Origin: Theobroma cacao | Taxonomy: Eukaryota > Streptophyta > Magnoliopsida > Malvales > Malvaceae | Reading direction: 5' to 3' | Assembly (NCBI RefSeq): GCF_000208745.1 | Contig: NC_030851.1 | Span: forward strand, 39,953,662-40,017,661 | Length of the DNA stretch: 64,000 nt | Part shown: one piece after another, positions 10,693 to 22,200 of the stretch | Layout of the letters: each line of letters starts with the position of its first letter | How positions within the stretch are numbered: position 1 is the stretch's first letter | Translations under genes and position numbers: made by a program | Notes under the pieces: generated by a model | Databases searched by the model: none | Seen by the model: the letters and a program-made list of their open reading frames with translations, nothing else | What the model was told of the DNA's origin: nothing

Positions 10693-11900
10693 TCAATCGA
10701 TTGGGTAACCAAAATCATGCACCGAGATGTCCCAAAAATCTTCAATGGTGTTTCCTGAAGCAGCGGTCCCATGATACGTCGTATCATGCAAAGCCATGGA
10801 GGTATCGAATCTTTCATTTAATTCTGGTATTTGGTTTGACCTGTCGTCCAACATCAACTGATCATCTTCAGCAATTATTGCTTCCATGTGTGTAGAGCCA
10901 GCAGCTGCTAGATCAAGCTCGTTTGTTGAGCTTACAGGGATCGAGTTGTCCAAGAATGTTGTTGACGGTGGAGGGTCAAGGTTGTTATTGGTCATGGCGA
11001 ACATGCCAGCAACTACGCTTTGCCATGCTTTGAGTACGTCAAGGCACTGTGATCTAGTCGAAGGAGCTGATGGGGTTCTGGTACGCCTCGGTCTAGCCAA
11101 GAAGCCTGGCTTATTATTTGGGGAAGGTTTCGACACTAGTTTTGACTCTCTGACCAGCCTGGCTTCGGCTTCGAGACGAGCCCCCTCCCACTGAGCCATG
11201 TGGCTCAGTGTGCCAGTGTTTCGCAAGTGGCCACCACCAGCGGAGCTGAGGGGGTTTGATATGGGCTTGTGGGTGGTGGGATCAATCCCCATCTTGCTAA
11301 ACCTTTTCTTAATATGTGTGTTCCAGTGGTTTTTGATCTCATTGTCTGTTCGGTTGGGTAAGTGAGCTGCTATAGCCGACCACCTAGGCAAAACGGTAGA
11401 TTGTGCTATCAGTAATCAGAAGGATCAGGAAAAAAAATTGAATGCAGACACGCACTAGCTAGATTTCTTACTTATGCTTCCCAATAGAGAATAAACTATA
11501 AACTACTTGTGCATTACTGTAGTAATTTCCACCTGTTTCCAAGAAAAGCATGGAGATGAATGATGGTTTGTTCTTCCTGTACGCTGAACTTTCCCCTCTT
11601 GACATCAGGTCTTAAGTAATTGATCCACCTCAGTCTACAGCTCTTTCCACATCTTTGAAGCCCTTTAGTCATGTACACCAGCAATGACAACGAATAAGAA
11701 AACACAGAACAAAGTTGAAAGACGTAATTCTTGGTCAAGATAACTTGAAAATTTTGAGGATCAGTACCAGCTTTTTCAGGCAAGGTACGCCAGTTTGCGA
11801 AGCCATGTTCTTCGATATAAGCTAACAGCTTCTGGTCTTCATCCGGAGTCCATGGCCCTTTCTTCAACCCCATATTCTCGCAGTATGCAGACCTTGCCAT
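10693..11900 (-). CDS. R2R3-MYB transcription factor, subgroup 9 (MIXTA/MYB106-like), copy A
   Basis: Nuclear DNA-binding regulator of epidermal cell shape by family. Exons on the minus strand are 11900-11768 (133 bp), 11662-11533 (130 bp) and 11383-10693; introns are 105 and 149 bp. The protein has 317 residues. R2 and R3 repeats are complete, including [12 protein letters not shown] and [16 protein letters not shown]. The subgroup-9 motif [17 protein letters not shown] and a second conserved block, [16 protein letters not shown], follow. Oddities: the N-terminus is [10 protein letters not shown] rather than [10 protein letters not shown]2 reads [13 protein letters not shown] where the others have GHGSWRALP, and the C-terminus stops at FGYPID without the WNSILNLVN...GSPVF tail found in the other copies. 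The reading frame is intact, so this copy may be functional but diverged. Confidence 0.92.
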
Positions 11901-12028
11901 TTGTAGCCAACAAGCAGCAAATAAGTCCTTTTCAAACAAGTATATCTTCCCGAAAGAATTAGAGAAGAAGAATTCGGAGAAAAAAAGGCGTTGAGGGGAC
12001 AAGCCAAGATGAAATGTGCTTCACCGAT

Positions 12029-12034
12029 ATATAG
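12029..12034 (-). promoter_or_regulatory. Candidate TATA box of MYB-A
   Basis: TATATA lies about 130 bp upstream of the MYB-A ATG. Copies B, C and E have a similar box 100-125 bp upstream of their start codons, so the position is consistent within the array. Confidence 0.5.
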
Positions 12035-12587
12035 ATCCATCTACGGATACGTTAATTAATTAAGTCTTGATAGTGAGAGTAAGAGGTCCAAAAACTGCTC
12101 AACCTTTTATCCTTTGCTATTTAAATTGAAAATATTTTTATTTTTATTTTATTTGTTCACCGTCTGATTATCCATCCAGTGTCGTTACCTTATTGCACAC
12201 CGTTAATTAACGTATTTCATTCAATTAAAAGTTTAGAGACATTTGGTACGATAATATAAACTGGCGTATCTATGAGACAAATCTTTTTGTCCTATTTTAA
12301 GTAGCAATTATATTGCCTCAGCTTGCTGGTGGATCATAAATGAGCCTAATTATTAACATAACTGGGACAGAAAATCTGAGCACGAATTGTCAGAAGAAAA
12401 GAGCGACTATACTTTAATCAAAAAGACATAATTACTATCAAGTTATGACCCAAAGAAAACAGAAGAAGCAAATTTAAATAGTATATATTAAGTGAACTTA
12501 CTCATGATTGAACATTAATAAACCGGTTGCATCAAATTTTGTTCACTATTCTTGGGAAACGATTTGCACCCCTCACAAATTAGGTGC
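12035..12587. other. Upstream region of MYB-A
   Basis: AT-rich non-coding DNA that should contain the distal promoter of MYB-A. No recognisable gene or repeat boundary was found. Confidence 0.4.
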
Positions 12588-12595
12588 CATGGCTT

Positions 12596-13565
12596 TAATT
12601 TACAAAACTTTTATCATTTATTTTTATAATTTTGTTCACAAATTTTACATTTTTTATAATTTAGTTTTATATTTTTAAAATTTTATAATTTCATCCTTAC
12701 AAAACTTTTAAAGTTTCTAACATTTTTTATTTTTTTGAAAATTTATAATTTTATCCCAACAATATTTTTTTATTTGGTGAGATGTCCATAACAATTAATT
12801 GTAATAAAAGTAAAATAAAACCTATTGTAATAGAATTATTCTCAAACCCTACTTCTCCAAAACTTTTCACAACCACCACCTCTTGCATGTTCTCTTTTCT
12901 TTTTATTAAATACAGTAGAAATTTTTACTTATTTTATTTTTAATATTTGTAACTTTAAATTTTTGTTATTTAATAATTTCTATTTACTATTTTGATTTAG
13001 GATTTACCATCTTAGCCATTTTTTTGTTGAAAGTAACAAAACATGAATTTGATTAGGCACATAAAGTTAGTTATTACTTATTTATTTAGGGATTACTTGA
13101 TTGCTTTCCTACAAATTCTTTGTGTTTTTTTTACTTAGATTCTTGTGAACAATTAAGTTTTTTATTTAGGATGGCTTCCTCATTGAATTGTTTATTGATA
13201 TTATATTTAAATTTTGTGATTAATTTTAGGGAACGGCTTCCCTATTGATTTGTTTATTGATAGCCTTAATATTTTTAAGGAGATTACTTCCTATTTAGAT
13301 TTTTGTTATTATATTTGTTAATTTTTGTTTATTGTTAAGTTTATCTAGAAATTTAGATTATCATCAGTAATTCTTTTAAATAAATTATTAAGATTGATCT
13401 CTTTGACTAACTTTCAGAATTTGTTTATATAATTTTCAAATAATTTTTTTTCATCAAAGTTGCTTTATACTTTTGTCAAACATTGAACTTATAGTATGAA
13501 TGTTTTATAGACATTATCTTTTAACTTTTCGCCCCCTCAAATACGAAATTCTGGCTCCGCCATTG
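12596..13565. mobile_element. Probable degraded hAT-like element
   Basis: The right end reads, on the opposite strand, CAATGGCGGAGCCAGAATTT, close to the terminal sequence common in plant hAT elements. It is followed by CATGGCTC (13566-13573); CATGGCTT occurs at 12588-12595, so an 8-bp target duplication with one mismatch is possible. The left terminal repeat is not recognisable. Inside, a block with GGCTTCC...ATTG and TTGTTTATTGATA is repeated near 13170 and 13231. No transposase frame remains. Boundaries are tentative. Confidence 0.35.
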
Positions 13566-13666
13566 CATGGCTCTTGCCACCATTATGTGAGAGTACAGGG
13601 TGGCTTTCATGATATCAAATATTGAAATATCAATAAAGTGTTACGTGGTGCTTGTATATTTTAAGC

Positions 13667-14484
13667 AACTTAATACATGTATTTATTGTGTATTGTGATT
13701 ATACAAATATCATTTAATTATTAATTACGAATTATCATTATTTTATATATTTATTTAATCAAAATAAGTTCATGAATGTAATTAATCTTGTTAAATAGAA
13801 ATCGTGAATTTATTCATTTTTACAACAAACTAAAATTATATTCGATGTATACTTAATTAATATACTCATAAACATTAAGTCAAGTAAAAATATCTATAAA
13901 AATACAATATCTCAAACGGTAAAATTAAACACAATAACTTCTCATCTCAAAAGTGTAATAAATCAACAATGACAGATGAAATGCGTAAAATATTGTATGA
14001 ATACAACATAGAAAATCTAAATTGCACTCGAACACAATTGCAACAGTGGGTGTCCAAAAAGGTCAACTTACAAATGAGCCAAGCAACAATATCAAATACG
14101 ATCAAGAGGTCATTAGAGCATTTATCAGCCAATATTTATTTTCTCTTACAATACGAGAATACTATAATAGAGCTTCTTAATGTATTAAGAAAAGTTGGAG
14201 ATGAAATCCTAAAAAACATTAATTTCAAGAAGAAACAAGTAATATTGGAATTATATTTTATAAAGACCTCCTAATTGACTCAAGTGTATATATAATTTTG
14301 ATATATAAAGAGATTATTAATTTATATATCAAGTAGAATCAATGTTTTTTTTAAAAAAATATATTATCTTATAAATTTAACGAATAATTAATTTACCACG
14401 TTGATCTCAAATTGAGACTGACAAAAGATATTATTTAATTGAAATTATTAATTTATAAGATATTAATTTATCAAAATTTTATTG
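13667..14484 (+). mobile_element. Pogo/Lemi1-like (Tc1-mariner superfamily) element, left end not resolved
   Basis: The right terminus (14461-14484, read on the minus strand) is CAATAAAATTTTGATAAATT and so on, agreeing at about 19 of 24 positions with the Emigrant/Lemi1 terminal repeat as I remember it. It is followed by TA at 14485-14486. The non-coding arms are collinear with the MITE at 49733-50262: bases from 13667 to about 13860 match its left part and bases from about 14286 match its right part. The interval missing from the MITE holds the transposase remnant. The left inverted repeat was not found, so this copy is truncated or rearranged. Confidence 0.65.
13969..14274 (+). pseudogene. 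Pogo-like transposase N-terminal fragment (CENP-B-type HTH)
   Basis: An open frame of 101 residues. Residues 8-50 read ILYEYNIENLNCTRTQLQQW, then VSKKVNLQMSQATISNTIKR, matching the layout of a CENP-B/Tigger/pogo N-terminal helix-turn-helix: a helix ending in EY, a Q-L-x-x-W helix, and an S-Q-A-T-I-S-N recognition helix. Full-length pogo-type transposases are several hundred residues and have a DDE/D domain. That domain is missing, so only a DNA-binding remnant survives. Identification is by motif shape only. Confidence 0.6.
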
Positions 14485-15089
14485 TATTTATCTCCTTATC
14501 CCATGGCTCTAGTCCACAATAAGTTGAAGTTTCATCACACCTCGGCAAAGAGTTAATGTTTCTTTTGAAAAATTAATTGGGTCCAGCTCATATTTGTGGT
14601 CAGTAGTGCTTGCCATTGGAAGGGTGCTGATATTTTTAGCTTTATATAGTAAAAGCTATGGGTCTTCTGCACAATAATTTCACAAAAATGAAGTTCATTG
14701 CCATTCTATTGAATTTGTGGGCTTGGTAGGGAGTAATGAGTGCTTAAATATATATAAAATATTCAACATAAATGTTTCAAATTAATCTTTAGCGAGCGCC
14801 TGTTGAGCTTATTATAAAGTTGTGCGATGAATTTATCACGTTAATTGTTAAAATTTTTTTTTTTACCGACACACATGTAAAATTTGTCGTTGATAGGTCA
14901 AAAATGTTTTATGTGTGATGATGCTAGGTGAAAGGTGGGCTGAACTGTAATTTACATTTTATTGTTTTGAGGTATTTGATGCCATTCATTGAGTGTTCTA
15001 CTATGTTGTTTTGAATTGTTTTATGTTGTGTTAAGATGATGATGGATGAAATCATAGAGATGAATTTAAGATTTTGTATAAAAAAATAT

Positions 15090-15092
<3 letters not shown>

Positions 15093-15137
<45 letters not shown>
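15093..15137. repeat. (TA)n microsatellite
   Basis: About 22 TA dinucleotides in a row, followed by a shorter TA run near 15143. Confidence 0.9.
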
Positions 15138-15139
<2 letters not shown>

Positions 15140-16116
15140 AGCTATATATATAAAAAAATTAAAAATTAAGTGGTGGCAGCCGCCTCTACCATGGCTCTGC
15201 CTACATACCAATTATGAAGAGTTTAAATGTGGTTATATGTAATTGACATTTTGATGATTTTCCTCGCAAAGACCTCATATACACTTCCATGATATATAAT
15301 AAATATTATAAATAACATTTTAACTAACCTTAATAATATGAAGTATTGATTGGCAAAATTCACATATTAATTTAAAACACGATAACGTCCGTCATCATCA
15401 CTTAAAAGCTTAATTTATTTCACATTCCAAACCATTAAATTAACTCGATAAGATATTTTAAGTATATACGCATCACCTAAAAATTTTTTTGTATGGAATT
15501 GAAAAGTACCTGACCATCCAAATATTATACATTTTTTTTCCTTTGCCTTATTATCAATAAAATGGTTCTTAGTCAATGTCTAGGTACAATTTTGGTCATT
15601 GAATGAATTTTATCATGAAAGAACACACCGCCCTTGGCAAAAGACTAGGCTGCCCTATAGTTGAGAGGCATGCAGGACCAAAATTAGTTGTTCATCTCAT
15701 AAGTATCCCAACTAACAGTACTGCTGCTAACTTAAAAGGTGGCTCAGATATAGTCAGAATTCTCTCCCTCTCTCTCTCTGGGGAAAAGACTTCAAGTGGT
15801 CACTCAAAATCTTTTACATGTGAAATTTTGTTGGGTGGAGAATAAATAGAAAAAGTTCATTAAATATCCACATCGCCATCAAAGGTATCAGAGGGTAGCA
15901 TTCACCATCAGTTAAACATCTTAATTTTCAAGAAGTCTTGTTCTCTTATAAGCTAGAGACAAATCGGTTGTAGTCATACCTTAATCGGAAAGGCAGATCG
16001 AAATGCAGGAGATCCAAGAAAAGCAGCTGCTACAGAGACATTTTCACTTACATCAGAGCAAAATGACATGGTCCAAAGGCTTTATGCCTTTCAAAGCCAC
16101 AGCACGTTGGCCTTAA

Positions 16117-16160
16117 TATCTCTCTCTCTCTCTTTCTCACACACACACACACACACACAC
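16117..16160. repeat. Compound (CT)n(CA)n microsatellite
   Basis: A CT run is followed by TTTCTCA and then about ten CA units. Confidence 0.9.
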
Positions 16161-17262
16161 GTATCTAGATTTAAATATAGATATAGAAATAGATAATATA
16201 TAATAATAAAAATTGAGAACAGAATATTTACATTTGTTTCTTTAGAGAAAATAATATTTGATTATCATTAATTAAATTATTATTCAATTTAATTTGCATA
16301 AACTACTTGTATTGTTTCGAATTTGGAAAGAAAATGATAAAATTATGAAATAGAGCAGAAGTGAGAGGCTTATATATTTTCGCATGGCTCAAACGTACGA
16401 GCTTTGTAAAGTAATTGCAGAGATCTGCCCATCGTACACATTTCAAGTAAAGCGAGTTACTTAGCAGATGTACTAACAAACTCGGGTGTTTTACACGTGA
16501 AAATGTCCTCTAAGCTACCTAAACGAGCTCGTATGTAAAAAAAAAAAAATCCTTTCCATTCAAAAAGGAATAAAGAAACCCAAAAATATATATGTTGGCC
16601 CCAATAGATTCACTATTTGAGTCCATGGCCATACTCCCATTGCAATAAATTACTTGTACATATATTGAATTCTATTGGGAGGGAGGGGTAAACTAAAATC
16701 CTAAAGAATTTAATGCTCCCATTAGGAACCAATATATGTATATGATTTTTTTAGGACTCATAACGTCTATGATTGTCGCCTTCCATTGAAAAATTGAATA
16801 ACATTACCCTTCCCTGCCAATATTCAAGTTGTTGGCCAACTAGCATTTTCAGGGATTATAATATTAATTAGAGGCACATCTAGCTATTGCAAAATTATTA
16901 AGTTTCTAATGTTAATCCCACAAATTAAGATTTTGATACATTAATAAGTACTACTAATTAATAAAATGCCGGCTTAGCGAAAAAAAAAAACTATTAATTA
17001 CTCTGGATGAACCGATAATTTAAGAATTTGAAGGGCTGTGATCCCCAATTCATCTTTTTCTAAAACTAGCAACATCGAACAATGGAATGACAATTATCGC
17101 TTCATCCTTTTTTGGCAAATACCTTGAAATTGTAATTACCATCAAGAAGATAGAAGAATTACAGAGTATTAGTTATGCTAAGTTAGTTTTGTTATAAGTT
17201 CTTTGTCAGCATGTTTGAGTTTGTTCAAGGGCTTCAATGCAAAGGTACCTATGTCGAGTAGG

Positions 17263-19289
17263 TTAAGAAGACAACTTCACGTGCAAACAGCTTTAGCAAC
17301 TCTTCCGAGTAGTACCAATTTAAGGTCACTGTTGGTAGTAATAGAATCAGGATTTCGTGTTTGAAAAGCAAATAAGACGTCAGTCAGTCGTGGGGCCTTA
17401 GGGAAGTGGACTTTGGGAAATAATTTTACTATAATAGGTTTAACTTTAATCTCTAAATTTATTAAAATTAGTTCAAGTAGGTTAATAGCTTATTTGGTTT
17501 AGCTTTTTTTTTAATTTAAAATTTATTATGAAGTTTTTATGAAAAATAATAATTTTTAAAATTAAATTAAAACTGTTTGGTAAGTAGTTCGGTAAAATAA
17601 ATTATATAAATTTTAATTTTTATTAAAATTACTATAAAAAGTATTTATGTCATCTTTAATTACCTAATAAATCAAAGTGGAATAAGTATGTTTTGAGCTT
17701 ATGATATAAAATGTCTAGCAGATAATTTTTTAGAGTAAGCTGAGCATCAAAAGTCAAAATAAAAGTTCAAAAGTCATAAATAGGTATATTTATAATTTTA
17801 ATTTTTTTTATTTAATTAGAAGTTCTATATAGGAATTATAAGTATAATAGAATTTCTTTTTTATTTAATTTACTTATATTAAGACTTTAAGATAGTCATG
17901 TTCTAAAAAAGAATAAAACATTTATTTTATTTAAATCTCTTGTTAACTTTTCTAGTTGTATTAGACAATTAGAAGTAGAGTTTTATTAGGACTTTGACCT
18001 AAAACACTATAAATAGAACCCTTAAACTTAATTCTTTTAATCATAAAATAATATTACAGATTTCTTTTCTCAACTTGAGTTTAAGTTTCTGCATTTGAAA
18101 TTTGGTTATTAACTTTAAAGGGTTTTCATGCTAACTCGTTGCTTCAGCTTATATTCGATTTTAGATATTAAAATCAAAGAAATCCATATAGAAATGATTT
18201 CAGATATTAAAATCAAATAAATCCATATAGAAACGGAACCGTTCTCGAACTTTGTATAATGGTAATAGTATTAGATTTTTGTTGATTTAGCAGTGATTAT
18301 ACCATGATGCTTCAATTTCCAAAAAAGAAGAGAAAAGAGGAAATTAAGTTTTAACATTAAAATCATTTTTGATGAAAAAGAGAGAAAATGTTTAAATAAT
18401 ACTTGAATGCAACTTTCAATTTTGAGTTTTTTTTTCTGTTAATTTTTGTAAGAATAAAAAAATTTTAGATTTTAATATTCTATTTATGGGTCTTATGTTT
18501 TTTTTTTCTAATAGTCTTTGCAGACATAGATGTAGAAGAGAAAGAGATCGTGATTTACGTTGGAGAATGGTAATTTGTAGAAGAAGAGAGAAGAGAGGGA
18601 GATCGATTACGTTTGAGAAGGGTAATTTGCTGAGAGATGGAGAGGAGAAGGAGATCGATTGAGAAAAAAGAGTATTTCCTAAAGTTGATATTTTTTTAAA
18701 AGAAGAGAAAGGAAAGCACTTATATGAAACTTTTCTTTAAGCTTTTTTTTTAAAAAATTTTGTTTTTTTTAAAAAGTTACTTATTTTTTTAAGAGGTTCT
18801 TAAAATTCTATTTGTTCTGACTTCTACTTTTAAGAAATAAATAAACTGAAAAAAAGTCAAGCTAAATAAACATTAAGAAAACAAGTTTACATGTAGACAG
18901 CTTCAGTACCCTTTCGAGTAGTACTAATGTACCATGTCATTGTCATTATTAGCGCATTTGAGGGGTGAACAAGAAGTGAGTTAGTTGTGGGGTTTTGAGC
19001 AGTAGAGTTTGGAGAATAATTCTATTGCAATAGATTTTACTTTAATCTCCAAGTCTACTAAAATTAGTTTGAGTAGATTAACAAGACAACTTCATGTGCG
19101 ATAGCTTCAGTAACCCTTTCGTATAGTACTGATGTACCATGTCAAGGTCATTATTAGTAGTGATAAAGTCAAAATTTTTCGTTTGAAGGGTGAACAAGAA
19201 TTGGGTCAGTCGTGGAGCCTTAGGGCAATGGGGTTTGAGGAATAATTTTACTGTAATAGGTTTTATTTTTTCTTTAAGTCTATTAAAAT
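17263..19289. repeat. Three-copy tandem repeat of 205-219 bp, interrupted by a TIR element
   Basis: Copy 1 is 17263-17481, copy 2 is 18873-19077 and copy 3 is 19078 to about 19289. Each starts TTAA, then a segment like GAAGACAACTTCACGTG, AGTAGTACTAATGTACCATG, a block like CAGTCGTGGGGCCTTAG, and ends near TCTACTAAAATTAG. Copies 2 and 3 abut directly; copies 1 and 2 are separated by the element at 17486-18872. No coding potential. Confidence 0.8.
17486..18872. mobile_element. TIR DNA element inserted at TTAA (PIF/Harbinger-like or related)
   Basis: Left end TAGCTTATTTGGTTTAGCTT and right end, on the minus strand, TGTTTATTTAGCTTGACTTT form an imperfect inverted repeat. Both sides are flanked by TTAA (17482-17485, 18873-18876), which is the junction sequence of the surrounding tandem repeat. 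A 3-bp TTA/TAA duplication is typical of PIF/Harbinger elements, but the superfamily is not certain. Inside, 17860-18250 includes ACTATAAATAG, a TATA-like site, and a block of about 38 bp (GATATTAAAATCAAA...ATCCATATAGAAA) repeated twice near 18165 and 18202, which may be part of a nested element. No transposase is seen. Confidence 0.6.
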
Positions 19290-22200
19290 TATTTATTGAT
19301 TAATTACTATGGGTATCTCACCAAACGAAAAAATTATTGTAAGGGTAAAATTATAAAATTCTAAAAAAAGTAAGAGTATACCATGAAATTTTAAAACTTT
19401 TGGCAAGGAGGAGAGGGCAGGGGGCCTACTAGCCTTTCATTCCCTCCGATTGTTAGCCACCAGTTCACTAGTTCAACCACAACCAAGATCTTAAAAGCTT
19501 GAGGTCAAGGACGAATCGAATGTGGTGCTTCAGTTTTATGTTATAATTTAATTTTAATTTTGAATTGAATTATTAAATCGATTTATGATCTTATGTGTTT
19601 ACCCTTTAATTACCCATCACGTAAAATCTTAAATCTATTACCATAGGAGACAATGATTTTTAGCAGAAAAGCACCTTACTCTTCCTCTATAAGATTTGGA
19701 AAAGCTTAAATGAGGTAATAATGAATTAATATATTTGCCCCAAAACGGCTTAGCTTCTCTTCAAGAGAATGTATAAATTTGAAGAATATATAGTATATTC
19801 ACTCTCCAAAATCATGCACTTCTCTTAGTTACTTCTACGTGACTATATATATGTCCATTCAACTCATTAATTTGATAATGTAATTCTTGTTTGAATATTA
19901 CAGATTTGATCTACCGGTTATTATCTTTTTAAAATGATTGACATTCCAAGTTTGAATTCGGTTCATCACTTTATATCTCCTGATCATATGAACCAAAAAA
20001 TAATAATAAAAAAAAAAAACCTTGTTTGAGTAACTTGATGGGGATGGACCAAAGTGAATTAAATTGTTTCAGGGTGACAGCTTTTTCATTTTAGACTGTG
20101 GAGCGTTCATTGTCATTTCTAGTAATGCTACCCCTTGGCTAGCTGGTTATGGACTGCTGGTTAATCAGTTATGCCTTAAGTTAAAGAGGCAAGAGAAATA
20201 GTAGCAATAAGCAGCCTTTTTCCTCTCTAAGTCTGATAAATAAAGGATCTCTCAGTCAGGGACTCACAGTTAGGAAGTAAAAAACCAATGAAGTCTTTAG
20301 GACCAAGCCCAGTTCGATGTCTAGTCCAAGCTATACCAACCCCCTACACATTCCAAAAGGAAATTCCTTTTCCTGGTAAAAATTTAACTAAAATGAATTA
20401 GAAAATAATGGACAAATTATTATTATTATGGTATTTACAATTCATTATTCATTAACAAAGTTTAGAACCACTCTTCATTAATCTTGAAAAGAAGGTAAAA
20501 GATTGGTACATATTCGATCAAAGTAAAATTCTTGGATCATTTCTTTTTTTTATTAGAAAGAAATAACAAAACAGTATACTTATGTTAAAATAATATGTGA
20601 GAATACAATTTTTATAACATCACTTAATAAAACTAATGTACTGTTACTAGAAAAATTCTTAAAAAAATCGTGCCAACAAGATATTGTAAATTCATATAGA
20701 CAAAAAAAATTTATCAAATAATTAAATTCGCGATACATATAAATGACACGGACTTGTTATTTTTTCTTCAAAAGATCTTTGATATACAAATCCAATCAAA
20801 GTAAAATTTTTGGATATTTCATTAATCCATTTATAATTTCCTACAGTTGAAATTCTCCCTTGAGAACCTCAAACTGACTCTTTGACAAACTTTTCTAGAC
20901 CCGAAGCCCCAACTATTGAATAATGATTATGTACAGCCATGTAGGATGGACTAGCATATGGGCTAAAGCATGGGGTTGGTCCCAGCCCAAACCATTGTTT
21001 TTTTCACTATTTTAATAAAAATTTTAAAACTTTTTTCTTTATGTTGGCAGTGTAGGTGTGATTTCCATTAAATTATGAATGCATATTTTCTTTGTAAGAT
21101 TATTATTTACATAATTTTTTTCTGTAACGGGGGAAAGAACAAAACAAAACTACGTATATCATGCTAATCCGTAATACACCTAAAGTGTCTATATATAAAC
21201 AAGTGAAAATACTACTTGGAGGAATTTCGAAGATGTGTAATCCCAAATATAAGTTTTCATAGTATAACTATTCGATTGACATATTAATTAGCTTCACGAT
21301 GAATGTGAAAAATTGAATAATCTCAATCTTGTAAAAGTAACTTCTTAATATCTGTTCGAAGATGAGTATTAAGATCTATAGTAATACTTTGACTGAAAAT
21401 TTTCTATATAACTAAAAAAGAATCAGATTCAACCTGTATTGTTCTGTAACTCCTATTTCAACATAAACTTAAATTTTGATAGATAGTCCAAAGTTTAGCT
21501 GTTAAAGAGAAAGAGATATTGACCTTATATGTAAACCCCACAATCTAATTACCATTCTCATCCCTGGTCAAACCACCCGTTGCTGTCATTCCCGGTTGCC
21601 CTTTTGCACTCCCATGCATCAACAATAAGTTTGACATAGCGTTGCTTGAGTTTCTCCCAGACTATCATAATTTCTTTCCTCATTATTTAGTGCTCTATGC
21701 TCAAAGTAATCCAATGCCACCTTCGCCTTAGTCCAAATGTGTAGCCAAGCATTGTGGGGCCAAACGAAAGACTCTTAAAAGATACTCATATTTACATAAT
21801 TTTTAATTTATTAGTAGCACTATATATTATTTGCTACAGGATCAAACAGTCACCACCTTAATTAATTTCTCTTTTTTGCTTTTTGGTGTGTTACAAAAGT
21901 CATAGGTCGGCAGGCCATATGATCAGAAGGATTGTAGGCCCGTCCCTTACACATATTCCAAGAGCATTCCATTTTGTAATGCTTGAGATTTGACAACATG
22001 ATTGCTCCAATTAGTGGAAGAAAAATAAATTATTTAGTGACCACAAATTATTATTGCCAAAATTGGGTTACAAAATCAATGGAGTTATTGCTATAGCTAG
22101 AACATGAACACCCCAATCTAGCTAGCGACAAGTAAATTAGAAAAAAAATAAGAGTTTTAATTTTGAAAAAAAATAGTTTCATTTTCATGATCTCCATTTT

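Larger units (their letters stand above)
14487..17262. other. Intergenic, AT-rich, with microsatellites
   Basis: No gene supported. The open frame at 15603-15845 has no recognisable domain. Besides the two microsatellites listed separately there are scattered A and T runs. The region 16600-17200 is ordinary AT-rich spacer. Confidence 0.5.
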
